Positions 1 through 8,586 of a DNA stretch of 64,000 bases are shown piece by piece. The notes under the pieces were generated by a model. That model saw only the letters and a program-made list of their open reading frames with translations. It searched no databases and was not told where the DNA came from. Position numbers and translations under genes: made by a program. The stretch's first letter is position 1. Every line of letters begins with the position of its first letter. The DNA comes from Microbacterium sp. Se63.02b (GTDB lineage Bacteria > Actinomycetota > Actinomycetes > Actinomycetales > Microbacteriaceae), in contig NZ_CP050453.1 of NCBI RefSeq assembly GCF_014171575.1, forward strand, positions 682,001 through 746,000. The letters are read 5' to 3'.

Positions 1-32
1 ACCACCACAGGCCGCAGGAGAGGACCCAGCGC

Positions 33-996
33 ATGAGCATCCCCGAACCCACGCAGACACCGGACGGCCCCGCCTACGAGGGGCGACTGCTGGATCGCGC
101 AGACGAAGAGGTCGTCGACCAGGGGGCTGCCTTCGACATCCGCACCCTGATGAGCAGACGGGGCGTGCTCGGACTCGCGGGGATCGGGCTCGGCGCGGTC
201 GTGCTCGCCGCGTGTGCGCCCGCAGCGTCGGCGGGATCCTCGAGCACTCCGTCGCCGTCGGCCTCCTCCGGCACGCCCGCGGACGGTTCGAGCGTCGCGG
301 AGATCCCCGACGAGACAGCTGGCCCGTACCCCGGTGACGGATCGAACGGGCCCGATGTGCTCGAGGACTCCGGCATCGTCCGCCAGGACATCCGCTCCTC
401 GATCGACGGCGCGGCCACGGCCGACGGGGTCCCGCTCACCTTCCGACTCCAGGTCATCGACCTCGCGAACGGCGCCGTTCCCTTCGCCGGAGTCGCCGTG
501 TACGCGTGGCACTGCACCGCGCAGGGCGAGTACTCGATGTACTCATCCGGGTTGGAGGACGTCACGTATCTCCGGGGCGTGCAGGTGGCGGATGCGGAGG
601 GTACGGTCGCCTTCACCTCGATCTTCCCCGGGTGCTACTCGGGGCGCTGGCCCCACATCCATTTCGAGGTGTATCCCGACGTCGAGTCGATCACGGATTC
701 GACGACAGCGATCGCCACATCGCAGCTCGCGCTCCCCGAAGCGGCATGCACCGCGGTGTACGGAGATCCCGCCTATGACGGTTCCGCGGACAATCTCGGC
801 CGGATCACGCTCGAGAGCGACAACGTCTTCGGAGACGACGCCGGAGCCCTGCAGGTCGCGACGGTCGCCGGGAGCGTGTCGGCCGGATACACGGCGACGC
901 TCGTCGTCGGAGTCGACACCGCCACGGTGCCGTCCTCAAGCTCCGCGCCCGGCGGTCAGGGCGGCCCCGGCGGGGCGGCCAGCCGCCCGCCAGTTG
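33..996 (+). CDS. Intradiol ring-cleavage dioxygenase-like lipoprotein, frameshifted at its 3' end
   Basis: The start ATG follows a purine-rich AGGAGAGG. Residues about 41-61 hold a twin-arginine sequence (MSRRGVLG), a hydrophobic stretch and a lipobox ending LAAC, so the protein is probably a Tat-exported lipoprotein. The body has the family pattern: ETAGPYPGDGS, a Tyr in VTYLRG, then GCYSGRWPHIHF, which supplies the second Tyr and two His expected to bind Fe(III). Substrate unknown. The open frame runs on to 1574, but beyond about 970 it reads as non-coding. A one-base shift in the G/C run near 955-975 gives the short tail GGQPPAS and a stop at 994-996, which I take as the natural end. Confidence 0.75.
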
Positions 997-1187
997 ACCG
1001 ATGCGACGCGGAGCCGGGGTCGGAGACGCGTTCTGCTACACTAGTCATGCAGCGTGTGTGCATCGCCCCTCTCGGCCGCCACGCCGCCACTGATCAGGGC
1101 CATCACGGACCGCGCACATCGATGCGTGCGGAATCCGCCCTCGATCTGACATCTTGCGGAGCGCCGACGCGTGTCCGCCACACAGCA

Positions 1188-1483
1188 ATGAGCATCACCA
1201 TGAGCACGACCACCTTTCCCCCGTCCGATCCGTTGACCTGGAAGCAGGCCGACACCGACGTGCACGTCGCCACACGCGCCGGCGAGTTCGCCGGATTCGT
1301 CGAGTACGACGGCAGCGCGCACCTCGTCCACGACAATCGCGGCTCCGAGCTCGGCGCCTTCGACTCCTCGATGACGCGTTCCGCGCGCTCGAAGACGCAC
1401 AGAGCCCGGCTCCGCGCGGACCGCGCTTCGCGCCGATCCTCCCGCGGGCCTGGCGCCGCAGGACCCGCAGAGCCCGCGCCTGA
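1188..1483 (+). pseudogene. Small hypothetical protein with one frameshift
   Basis: ATG at 1188 (or 1200) opens MSTTTFPPSDPLTWKQADTD and continues in frame to about 1365. The sensible sequence then moves to the next frame (LDDAFRALEDAQSPAPRG), which ends at 1483. Joining them gives about 97 residues with acidic, soluble composition. I do not recognise the family. The start lies inside the spurious extension of the preceding gene. A single missing base near GACTCCTCGATG would explain the break; it could be a sequencing error or real decay. Confidence 0.45.
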
Positions 1484-1748
1484 ACGGGATCGGCGACGCG
1501 AAGGAGAGTCCGTCGTCGGGTTCCCTCACGCACAGGAAGTTCCCTTCGTCAAGGGTTGTGGATGTATTCCCTGACGCGCATGGGGCGCGGGCTATCGTGA
1601 GGTAAGCGTTGGGCAGTCGCCTTGGGCTTCACAGCTCAAGGGCTCCGATCGGCAGGAGAAGATCATCTCCATCACACAGATCGAATCGACCGCGGCAACG
1701 CTGGGTCCGGTTCGCCAGACCTACTCCGGCAACGCGGAGTTCCCCCCG

Positions 1749-2780
1749 ATGGCCAAGGCGTACAAGCAGGTGTCGCAGGTGGTCAAGGAGATGGGACTGC
1801 TCCAGCGGGCCCAGTGGTTCTACGCCCTCGTCGGCGGCGGCATCGTCGTCGCCCTCGGCGGTCTGATCACCGGGTTCATCCTCCTCGGCGACAGCTGGTT
1901 CCAGCTGCTCATCGCCGCGGGCCTCGGCATCGTCTTCACGCAGATCGCGTTCCTCGCCCACGAGGCCGCGCACCGACAGATCCTGTCCTCCGGCCCCTCG
2001 AACTTCCGTCTCGCGCGAATTCTCGCCGGCAGCATCGGCATGAGCTACTCGTGGTGGGACTCCAAGCACACCAAGCACCACGGCAACCCGAACCAGGTCG
2101 GCAAGGACCCAGACATCGAGGTCGACACGATTTCGTTCCTCGAGACGGACGCCGCGCAGTCGAAGGGCCTGATCCGTCTGATCACGCGCAAGCAGGGTTG
2201 GCTCTTCTTCCCCCTGCTCACCCTCGAGGGGCTCAACCTCCACTACATCGGTCTCAAGCACCTCACGACGAAGAAGAACGTCAAGGGCCGCTGGACCGAG
2301 CTCGGCATCATCGCACTGCGGTTCGCGATCCTCCTCACCCCCGTCTTCCTGATGCTCCCGCTCGGGATGGCCTTCGCCTTCATGGGTGTCCAGCTGGCGG
2401 TGTTCGGCGTCTACATGGGGGCATCGTTCGCTCCGAACCACAAGGGCATGCCGATCATCGACCCGAACGCCCGTCTCGACTTCTTCACGAAGCAGGTGCG
2501 CACCTCCCGCAACATCCGCGGCGGATGGTGGGCGACGTGGCTGATGGGTGGTCTGAACTACCAGGTCGAGCATCACCTGTTCCCGAGCATGCCCCGACTG
2601 CACCTCGCCAAGGCCCGGGAGATCGTCCGTGACTACTGCACCGCGAACGATGTCCCGTACACGGAGACCAGCCTCGGGCGTTCGTACCTGATCGTCATCG
2701 AGTACCTCAACAGGGTCGGCCTCTCCGCCGGCGCAGACCCGTTCGACTGCCCGGCTTCTGCGCAGTTCGGGCGAGCCTGA
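1749..2780 (+). CDS. Membrane fatty acid desaturase
   Basis: Acyl-lipid or acyl-CoA desaturase of the membrane FA_desaturase family, introducing a double bond with a di-iron centre. The three histidine boxes are clear: HEAAHRQ (about residue 71), HTKHH (about 108) and QVEHHLFP (about 275). Hydrophobic stretches lie at 24-48, 53-68 and about 190-225. ATG 1749 is the only standard in-frame start, but the frame extends upstream as ISITQIESTAATLGPVRQTY, and a well-placed AGGAG (1654-1658) sits six bases before ATC at 1665. The native start is therefore probably 1665, giving about 371 residues, with the ATG changed to ATC. Ends at a strong bidirectional terminator. Confidence 0.9.
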   Translation: MAKAYKQVSQVVKEMGLLQRAQWFYALVGGGIVVALGGLITGFILLGDSWFQLLIAAGLGIVFTQIAFLAHEAAHRQILSSGPSNFRLARILAGSIGMSYSWWDSKHTKHHGNPNQVGKDPDIEVDTISFLETDAAQSKGLIRLITRKQGWLFFPLLTLEGLNLHYIGLKHLTTKKNVKGRWTELGIIALRFAILLTPVFLMLPLGMAFAFMGVQLAVFGVYMGASFAPNHKGMPIIDPNARLDFFTKQVRTSRNIRGGWWATWLMGGLNYQVEHHLFPSMPRLHLAKAREIVRDYCTANDVPYTETSLGRSYLIVIEYLNRVGLSAGADPFDCPASAQFGRA

Positions 2781-2815
2781 CCGACACCGACCCGCCGGGG
2801 ATCCCTCCTCGGCCC

Positions 2816-2866
2816 GGAGACGACGAAGGCGCGAGCAGGAATCCTGCTCGCGCCTTCGTCGTCTCC
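2816..2866. terminator. Perfect bidirectional hairpin terminator
   Basis: Two perfectly complementary 25-base arms (2816-2840 and 2842-2866) separated by one base lie between the convergent desaturase and DivIVA-type genes. No long T run is present on either strand, as is common in high-GC actinobacteria. Confidence 0.85.
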
Positions 2867-2868
2867 GA

Positions 2869-4275
2869 TTACTTGGAGGACTTCTTCTTCGTCTCCACCA
2901 CATCGATCGTGATCTTCTCGAGGGGACGGTCGTCGTCGAGCTCGTCCTCGAGGACCTCGTCGCCGAGGAAGGTCCCCTCAGGGGAGGCGGGAGCCTCGGA
3001 GGGGAACTCGGCCGCGGTCGTCGTTGCATCCTCGGCGCTCTCGGCATCTTCTCCGACGCCGGACGATGCGCCGTCGTCGGAGAAGATGCCGTCGGGGCGG
3101 ATCAGCTCGCGCACCTCGGCCATGAAGCTCGTCAGCTGCTGCTGCTGCCAGCGCAGCTGCCGCGTGCGGTCTTCGGCGTCGCGCAGAACGGCCGTCGTGT
3201 GACCGGTGACCGAGTCGACGATCTTCTGGGACTTCGCCCTGGCGCGCTCGAGGGTCTCGCGAGCGCGCACCTGGGCATCGGCCTCGATCGCCTGCGCCTG
3301 TGAGCGGGTCAGGCGCTCGTAGTCCTCGGCCCTCGCCGAGATCCGCTGGGCGTGCTCGAGAGACGCGGAGACCTGCTCGTTGGCGTCGTTGGTGATGCGC
3401 TCTGCGTGCGCCACGGCCTGGTTGTGCAGCACGAGGAACTCCTGCTGCGCATCGTCCTGGCGCCGGGTGAGGGTCTCCTCGAACTCGAGGACGCGGGCGT
3501 TCATCTCGCGCACCTCGCGTTCGGCGTCTGCGCGCAGCTGCGTCGTCTCACGGGTCACGAGCGAGCGGAGCGCCGCAGCGCCCTTCTCCGCCTCGGTGCG
3601 GATCGCCGTCGCCTCCTGCGCCGCCTGGTTCACCTTCTCGGCGGCGTGCGCGGCCTCACGCTCGACGCGGGCCTCGTGTGCCGTGTACTCGGTGTCCATC
3701 TTCAGGCGCACCTGGTCGGCGTCGCGCTGTGCTTGGGCGGTGATGCGCTCCGCGTCGGCCTGAGCCTCTGCGCGCTGCGCCGTGACCTCTTCGCGGGCTG
3801 ACGTCATCAGGCGGTCGGCCTGCACGGCGGCGTTCTGGATGAGGACGTTCGCCTGTTCCTCGGCGACACGCAGGATCGCCTCGAACTGCTGCCGCGACGG
3901 CGCCTCCTCCCCATCTGCCTGAGGGGCGTCGACGAGCTCCGAGGTCAGGGTCGCGACCTGCTGCTCGGCCTCCGACGCCTTGGCGGTCGCGGCGGTGAGC
4001 TCGCTCTCAAGAGCTTCACGGGCCTCGCGCTCCTCGGCGCGCACGGCATCCACGGCGTCTGCTTCTCGGCTCTTCGCCCCGGCGAGGTCGGCCGCGGCCT
4101 TCTGGAGCTGGGAACGGAGGGTCGCCAGCGCGGCGTCGACCTCGCCCTTGTCGTAACCACGGAAGCCGACGGTGAACGCCCCCTGTGCGTCTCGGGGCGT
4201 GGTCTCGATCAGCTGGTCGAAGAAGTCCGGCGAGCGCTCGCCGTCGCGGTCGGCGGTTCCGGAGGATTCGCTCAT
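2869..4275 (-). CDS. DivIVA-domain coiled-coil protein
   Basis: A 468-residue protein. Residues about 15-60 carry the DivIVA-type N-terminal segment (FFDQLIETTP...GFRGYDKGEVDAAL). Almost everything after it is charged, Ala/Glu/Arg-rich coiled coil to about residue 390, followed by an acidic, low-complexity tail ending in KKKSSK. Relatives bind the membrane and organise polar growth or cell-wall synthesis. I chose the second Met (4275) because it begins MSESSGTADRDG and has AGAAAGG upstream; an in-frame ATG ten codons earlier lacks a site. No transmembrane segment. It shares the hairpin at 2816-2866 with the desaturase. Confidence 0.85.
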   Translation of the reverse strand: MSESSGTADRDGERSPDFFDQLIETTPRDAQGAFTVGFRGYDKGEVDAALATLRSQLQKAAADLAGAKSREADAVDAVRAEEREAREALESELTAATAKASEAEQQVATLTSELVDAPQADGEEAPSRQQFEAILRVAEEQANVLIQNAAVQADRLMTSAREEVTAQRAEAQADAERITAQAQRDADQVRLKMDTEYTAHEARVEREAAHAAEKVNQAAQEATAIRTEAEKGAAALRSLVTRETTQLRADAEREVREMNARVLEFEETLTRRQDDAQQEFLVLHNQAVAHAERITNDANEQVSASLEHAQRISARAEDYERLTRSQAQAIEADAQVRARETLERARAKSQKIVDSVTGHTTAVLRDAEDRTRQLRWQQQQLTSFMAEVRELIRPDGIFSDDGASSGVGEDAESAEDATTTAAEFPSEAPASPEGTFLGDEVLEDELDDDRPLEKITIDVVETKKKSSK

Positions 4276-4489
4276 GTGGTTCGTGCCTTTCTGGCGTGGC
4301 CACACGGTGGAGCGGCGGCTCCATCCCGATGTTCGGGGTCGTGCGACCGGAGGAAGAGGTCGTCTGGGCTCACGCCACGACCATGACCCGGCGGAGGCCC
4401 GGCCGCGCGAGGCGCGTATCCCAGCCTAGTTGCGTAGCCCGGAAGTCGCGCGCCTGTTTTCGTGCCTGTGAATGGGCGCGGTCAGGGGG

Positions 4490-5011
4490 TCAGCGGTCCT
4501 GTTCCCAGCGGGCGTTCCTGTCGTCGAGGAGAGGCCCACGGCGGTATCGGATCAGTTCCCCGTCCTCGACCGTCACTCCGCGGACGCCCGCGACCGAGGC
4601 GACCGCCGCGCGCAGGTCCGTCCACAGCGCGGCGGTCTGCGGATGTCCCATGTACTCGCGGAAGGTCTCGACCTGCAGCCGGGTCCCGTCCCGATCGGGG
4701 ATCAGCGCGACGATCGTGTCGTCGGGTTCCACGAACCGGATGCCGAGGCTGCCGTCGTCGCGGAGAGACACCTTGACCTGCGTCGCTGTCACGGATGTGA
4801 CGATCTCCCGCGCGAGCGGCTCCGGAGCGTGGACGATGAGACTGGCCCCGAGTTCATCCAGCGTGTGCGCGCGTCGGGTGGCGGCGTATCTCCCGGTCGC
4901 GCCGGCGCCGGCTCCCATCGCTTCGCGGCTCACCCGGCTCCGCAGGCGCGTCCCGCCGATGATGAGGGCGAGGATCAGCAGCCCGAGGAGGAGGTAGGGG
5001 AGGACGTCCAC
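4490..5011 (-). CDS. Membrane-anchored hypothetical protein
   Basis: GTG at 5011 gives about 173 residues beginning VDVLPYLLLGLLILALIIGG, a single N-terminal transmembrane anchor, followed by a soluble domain (ASLIVHAPEPLAREIVTSVT...). I do not recognise the family. The longer open frame to 6244 is the shadow of the M23 peptidase and neighbours, with no coding character before the anchor. Same strand as the small protein at 5062-5367, about 50 bases downstream of it. Confidence 0.6.
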   Translation of the reverse strand: MDVLPYLLLGLLILALIIGGTRLRSRVSREAMGAGAGATGRYAATRRAHTLDELGASLIVHAPEPLAREIVTSVTATQVKVSLRDDGSLGIRFVEPDDTIVALIPDRDGTRLQVETFREYMGHPQTAALWTDLRAAVASVAGVRGVTVEDGELIRYRRGPLLDDRNARWEQDR

Positions 5012-5061
5012 CGCCTCAGCGTAGCGGGCGCGGATCGCCGGCCAGGAGCCGTCAGCGGTGG

Positions 5062-5367
5062 TCAGCGAGGGTCGATCAGATGATCGAGGACCAGCTCGCC
5101 CGTCGCGTTGAGCGACTGCATCATCTCGGCCACGAGCCGTGCGTCGACCGGAGGATGCTCGGCGTCCTCGAACCCGAACTGGAGCGGGATGGCCGGATGG
5201 ATCCAGACGGTCGCACGCTTGTCGACCCCGCCGCCCACCGGGCGCCACGTCATCATGAAGCTCTCCTGGCGGCGCAGCTTGGTCGCGATCACGATCTTGA
5301 GATGCGCCAGCGTCTTGTCCTCGATGAGGATCGGTTCTGAGGTGCCGTCGTACCGGAGTCTTCCCAT
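5062..5367 (-). CDS. DUF7882-like small protein
   Basis: ATG at 5367 gives 101 residues starting MGRLRYDGTSEPILIEDKTL, followed by LAHLKIVIATKLRRQESFMMTW and VWIHPAIPLQFGF. This pattern matches a family of about 100-residue proteins common in Microbacteriaceae (I recall DUF7882), sometimes mislabelled as DNA ligase; its function is unknown. An open frame continues upstream to 5538 but lacks the family sequence. It lies just upstream of, and in the same direction as, the membrane-anchored hypothetical gene. Confidence 0.65.
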   Translation of the reverse strand: MGRLRYDGTSEPILIEDKTLAHLKIVIATKLRRQESFMMTWRPVGGGVDKRATVWIHPAIPLQFGFEDAEHPPVDARLVAEMMQSLNATGELVLDHLIDPR

Positions 5368-5497
5368 GACTGCACGGTACACCCCGGTGCGGACCCTGCC
5401 TCTTCTCGGGCTCATCCGCAATCCCCTTCTGTGCCGGCGGTCGGATCGAATACCTTCGCCGGAATGACAGCGGAGATGACGACCAGCGGAGGGTGAG

Positions 5498-5770
5498 ATG
5501 CAGACCATGGTGCGCATCCGGATCGAGCTCAATGACACGGGGTACTACCTGGCGCAGGGGCAGGACGTCACAGACATCAGAGACCGGATCGAGACCGCGA
5601 TGCGCGCCGGCGGCGGATTCGTCGAATTCGTCGTGGTCGGCAACCGTTCGATCAGCGTCCTGATCACCCTCGCGACCCGCATCGTCATCTCCGTGGAGAC
5701 CGTGGAGTACGACGTTCGAGACACGGGCGACGACTCGGCTCCCTATGGCGGCGACTTCGACCTGCTGTGA
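5498..5770 (+). CDS. Hypothetical 90-residue protein
   Basis: ATG at 5498 is preceded by GCGGAGGGTGAG, a good ribosome binding site. The product has regular alternating hydrophobic strands and one helix (DIRDRIETAMRAGGG), suggesting a small alpha/beta fold, with an acidic tail. No motif or membrane segment. Divergent from the DUF7882-like gene, so the 130 bases between them probably hold both promoters. Confidence 0.55.
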   Translation: MQTMVRIRIELNDTGYYLAQGQDVTDIRDRIETAMRAGGGFVEFVVVGNRSISVLITLATRIVISVETVEYDVRDTGDDSAPYGGDFDLL

Positions 5771-5781
5771 CGCGGTCCGTT

Positions 5782-5811
5782 CCGATGAGGACCGATCTGC
5801 CGGTTCATCGG
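5782..5811 (+). terminator. Possible hairpin terminator
   Basis: CCGATGA (5782-5788) and TCATCGG (5805-5811) are complementary and lie 12 bases after the stop of the 90-residue gene. There is no T run. Confidence 0.35.
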
Positions 5812-5902
5812 CCACGTGCGCGGGGGCTCTCCTCAGCGCTGATACGGTGACGTCGGAGGGCATCACGTCCCTGGGGCCGCCGAACGAGAGAGAAACTTCG
5901 AG

Positions 5903-7231
5903 ATGAAGCGACCATCCCGCGCGCGTCTCGGCCGCATCGGGATCGCCGCCGTGCTCGCCGTCGCGATCGGAGCGCTGGCGCCAGCGCTTTCGGCAGGTCC
6001 CGCCGCGACCGCCGCGAACGACCCGCAGATGGTCCACCCGGCTTCGGGCAACATCCAATCGAAGGTGGGCGACGGGTGCCGGAACAACTACCGCGCCCAT
6101 GACGGCATCGACATCTCCGGAGCCGGTGGCACCCCGATCGTGGCGTCGTACGACGGAGTCATCAAGTCCCGCACCGCGAACAGCGGCTACGGGAACTACA
6201 CCGATGTGCAGCACGCCGGAGGATATGTCACGAGATACGCGCACATGGCCTCGCCCGGAATCTACGCGCCGGGGACGAAGGTCGTCCGCGGCCAGCAGAT
6301 CGGCGTCGTCGGCAACACCGGCAACTCACCGGCCTATCACCTGCACTTCGAGGTGCGGCTGAACGGTTCGGTGTACACGGCTGTCAACAACGGATTCGTC
6401 TGTCTGTCGAACATCACGCGCGGCACGACGCTGCCACTGTACTTCCCCGGGCTCGGCTCCGGGCAGCCGCCGGGTGTCGCCGCCGCCGACTACACCGGCG
6501 ACAAGAGGGCGGACGTGCTCGTGGTCGCCGGAAACGGAGACCTCCGTCTTCGCACCGGCAGCGGGTCCGGCGGTTTCTCCTCGGCGACGACCCTGTTCAG
6601 CGGATGGGGCGGCACGCGCAGGCACGTCACGCACACGGACTTCAACAGCGACGGAAGGGGCGACATCCTCGCCGCGAGATCCGACGGCAAGCTGGAGTTC
6701 TACGCCGGAAGCGGTGCGAGCAGGTTCGCCGCCCCGACCATCGTCGGCAGCGGCTGGTACGACCTGCTGCACGTGACATCCGGCGCCGACTACACCGGAG
6801 ACGGACGGCAGGATGTGCTCGGTGTCTCCGAGGGCGGTGTCCTGACCATCTACCGCGGCTCCGGCTCCGGGGCGTTCGGCGGAGGGCCGAGCATCACCCT
6901 CGGCTCAGGGTGGGCGGCGTACCACTTCCTCGTCGGAGGGGATTTCGACAACGATGGGCGTGGCGACATCATGGCGGTCGATCCGACCGGCGCTCTGCGC
7001 TTCTATCCGGGAGTGGCAGGCGGATTCAGCGCGCCGCGGGTGGTCGCCCAAGGGTGGGGAGAGTTCACCGCCGTGACCGGAGGCGTCGATTACAACGGCG
7101 ATGGACTCGCGGATCTGCTGGTCCGCACCTCTGCAGGCCAGCTCTACTTCTATCCGGGGCGTGGCAACGGCACACTGGGAACTCGAGTCCTGGTCGGTGC
7201 CGATTGGGCCGACTATCTCGCCATGGAGTAG
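5903..7231 (+). CDS. Secreted M23-family peptidase with VCBS/FG-GAP repeats
   Basis: A 442-residue exported protein. Residues 1-36 form a signal peptide (basic start, hydrophobic core, cleavage near ATA-AND). The lysostaphin-type M23 domain covers about 45-165 with zinc ligands in HDGIDI (about residue 66) and HLHFEVR (about 146), so it probably cuts peptidoglycan cross-bridges. From about 180 to the end there are five repeats of the type ADYTGDKRADVLVV...LRLRTGSGSGGF, the Asp-rich Ca-binding VCBS/FG-GAP pattern, likely a beta-propeller for substrate binding. Start is ATG 5903 after GAGAGAGAAACTTCGAG. Confidence 0.88.
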   Translation: MKRPSRARLGRIGIAAVLAVAIGALAPALSAGPAATAANDPQMVHPASGNIQSKVGDGCRNNYRAHDGIDISGAGGTPIVASYDGVIKSRTANSGYGNYTDVQHAGGYVTRYAHMASPGIYAPGTKVVRGQQIGVVGNTGNSPAYHLHFEVRLNGSVYTAVNNGFVCLSNITRGTTLPLYFPGLGSGQPPGVAAADYTGDKRADVLVVAGNGDLRLRTGSGSGGFSSATTLFSGWGGTRRHVTHTDFNSDGRGDILAARSDGKLEFYAGSGASRFAAPTIVGSGWYDLLHVTSGADYTGDGRQDVLGVSEGGVLTIYRGSGSGAFGGGPSITLGSGWAAYHFLVGGDFDNDGRGDIMAVDPTGALRFYPGVAGGFSAPRVVAQGWGEFTAVTGGVDYNGDGLADLLVRTSAGQLYFYPGRGNGTLGTRVLVGADWADYLAME

Positions 7232-7256
7232 GCGGCCCCCGGCGTAAGGTTGGCGC

Positions 7257-8098
7257 ATGGCCGACGCGTCGTTCGAAGAGATCGCGGCCGCGCTGTACTC
7301 GGGTCCGCCCGGCGAGTTCGTCGCCGCTCGTAAAGCCCGAGCCGATGAAGCAGGCGGCGAACTCGCATCCCGGATCCTCGCGTTGCGGAAACCGTCGATC
7401 GCCGCGTGGGTCGTGAACGTGTTCGCCCACGAGCGGGCGGCGCAGTTGGGGAGGCGCTCCGGTTGGCGGGAGAACTCCGCGAGGCGCAGGACGATCTCGA
7501 CGCTGCGGCTCTGGCGAAGCTCGGCAGGGAGCGTCGCGTGCTCACGCGGAGGCTTGCCGAGATGGCGGCGGACGTGGCCGGATCCCGCGGCGAACGCATC
7601 ACGCCCGCGACGCTGGATGCCGTCCAGAGCAGCATCTCGGCGGCGTTCTTCGATACCGCGGCGGCGGGAGCGGTCGCGTCGGGGCGGCTGATCCGCGCGC
7701 TCGAGCCGTCGGGGACGGCGGAAGATGTACGCGATTCGGTGGCGGGCGATATCCCCGACGTCGACTCGATGGCGGAGCAGCCGCCCGACGAACTCCAGCA
7801 ACGTCGGGAGCGACGGGAGGCCGACCGTCGCGTAGTCGCGTCCGAGAGGGAACTCGCCGTGGCCGAGAAGAAGCTGGCTGCACGAGCGAAGGCCTTGCGG
7901 GCGCTGCAGGCCAAGGTCGAGGAACTCTCAGAGACCGAGTCGGAACTCGAGGCAGAGCTGGCGCGCGTGCGTGACGAAGCCGCGCATGTCGAGCGTGACA
8001 TCGCCCCGGCGACGGCGGAGCATGCTGCAGCGGTCGAGCAGGTGGATGCGGCGCGGAGCGCGGCCGCGGACGCTCGTGCGGCGCGGGAGGCTCTCTAG
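7257..8098 (+). pseudogene. Coiled-coil hypothetical protein, one frameshift
   Basis: ATG 7257 opens MADASFEEIAAALYSGPPGE and reads well to WVVNVFAHERAAQLG (about 7440). The same protein then continues in the next frame (EALRLAGELREAQDDLDAAA...) to the stop at 8098, about 280 residues in all. The second half is heptad-rich coiled coil (ADRRVVASERELAVAEKKLA and onward). Function unknown. One extra or missing base in the GTTGGGGAGGCG tract near 7445 causes the break, which may be a sequencing error. Confidence 0.6.
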
Positions 8099-8134
8099 AT
8101 CGGTTCGGAAATCGCTTCTCGTCGGGGCAAAGCA

Positions 8135-8168
8135 AAACCCCCGCCATGTAGAAGCTAGGCGAGGGTTT
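8135..8168. terminator. Hairpin terminator after the coiled-coil gene
   Basis: AAACCCCCGCC (8135-8145) pairs with GGCGAGGGTTT (8158-8168) with one mismatch. The A-rich and T-rich ends make it usable in both directions. It marks the end of the ordinary chromosomal segment. Confidence 0.6.
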
Positions 8169-8194
8169 CTGGAGTGATTGTAACGATCACTCGT

Positions 8195-8230
8195 GTGGCT
8201 CCGACCGGCATCGATCCGGTGACCTTTCGA
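8195..8230 (-). other. Possible 3' half of a tRNA gene (attachment-site remnant)
   Basis: Read on the minus strand from 8230, the sequence goes AAAGGTC, then ACCGG-ATCGATG-CCGGT as a 5-bp stem with a seven-base loop like a T-arm, then CGGAGCCAC like a 3' acceptor strand. No matching 5' half (D-arm, anticodon arm) follows upstream. Such 3' fragments are typical att sites left by elements that integrate in tRNA genes. The loop is not canonical at its first and last positions, so this is tentative. Confidence 0.35.
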
Positions 8231-8401
8231 GTAAGAGTTTCGCCCTATCAGGGGTTTCTGCGGACTTGCGGGTGCTTTGAACAGTCCTGATCGCGCCTGC
8301 TTTCGGTTGCCAGCGAGTGCCGCGAGCTGGCGGTGAATCTGCGGAATAGATGCGGGGTTCTGGACATTCGGTAGCGTCTGCTCCGTGTCGATGGTCGCGC
8401 T

Positions 8402-8515
8402 TTATTCTTTGGCCACGAACCGATCGCGGTCCTCGTCCAGGCGCGGGGTCGCCCACGGCACCGTTTCCGCGAGCGACGCGAACCGCTCGGTGGGGTCGTC
8501 CGGCGTCGTGGGCAT
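8402..8515 (-). CDS. Possible 37-residue peptide
   Basis: The short frame MPTTPDDPTERFASLAETVP through DRFVAKE has coding-like composition on the minus strand in a 486-base stretch otherwise without genes. It has no recognisable motif and could equally be the end of a lost gene. The rest of 8231-8586 shows nothing else I can support. Confidence 0.25.
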   Translation of the reverse strand: MPTTPDDPTERFASLAETVPWATPRLDEDRDRFVAKE

Positions 8516-8586
8516 GCCCTCACGGTACTCGTGTCTCGCCTGCGCGAGGACTCCGGTGTTGTCTCCGCGGCCGCCAAGATGGAAGC

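Noticed and set aside
996..1574. C-terminal extension of the intradiol dioxygenase to 513 residues
   Set aside because: The region has no family similarity and swallows an intergenic stretch and the start of another small gene; a one-base shift restores a natural end.
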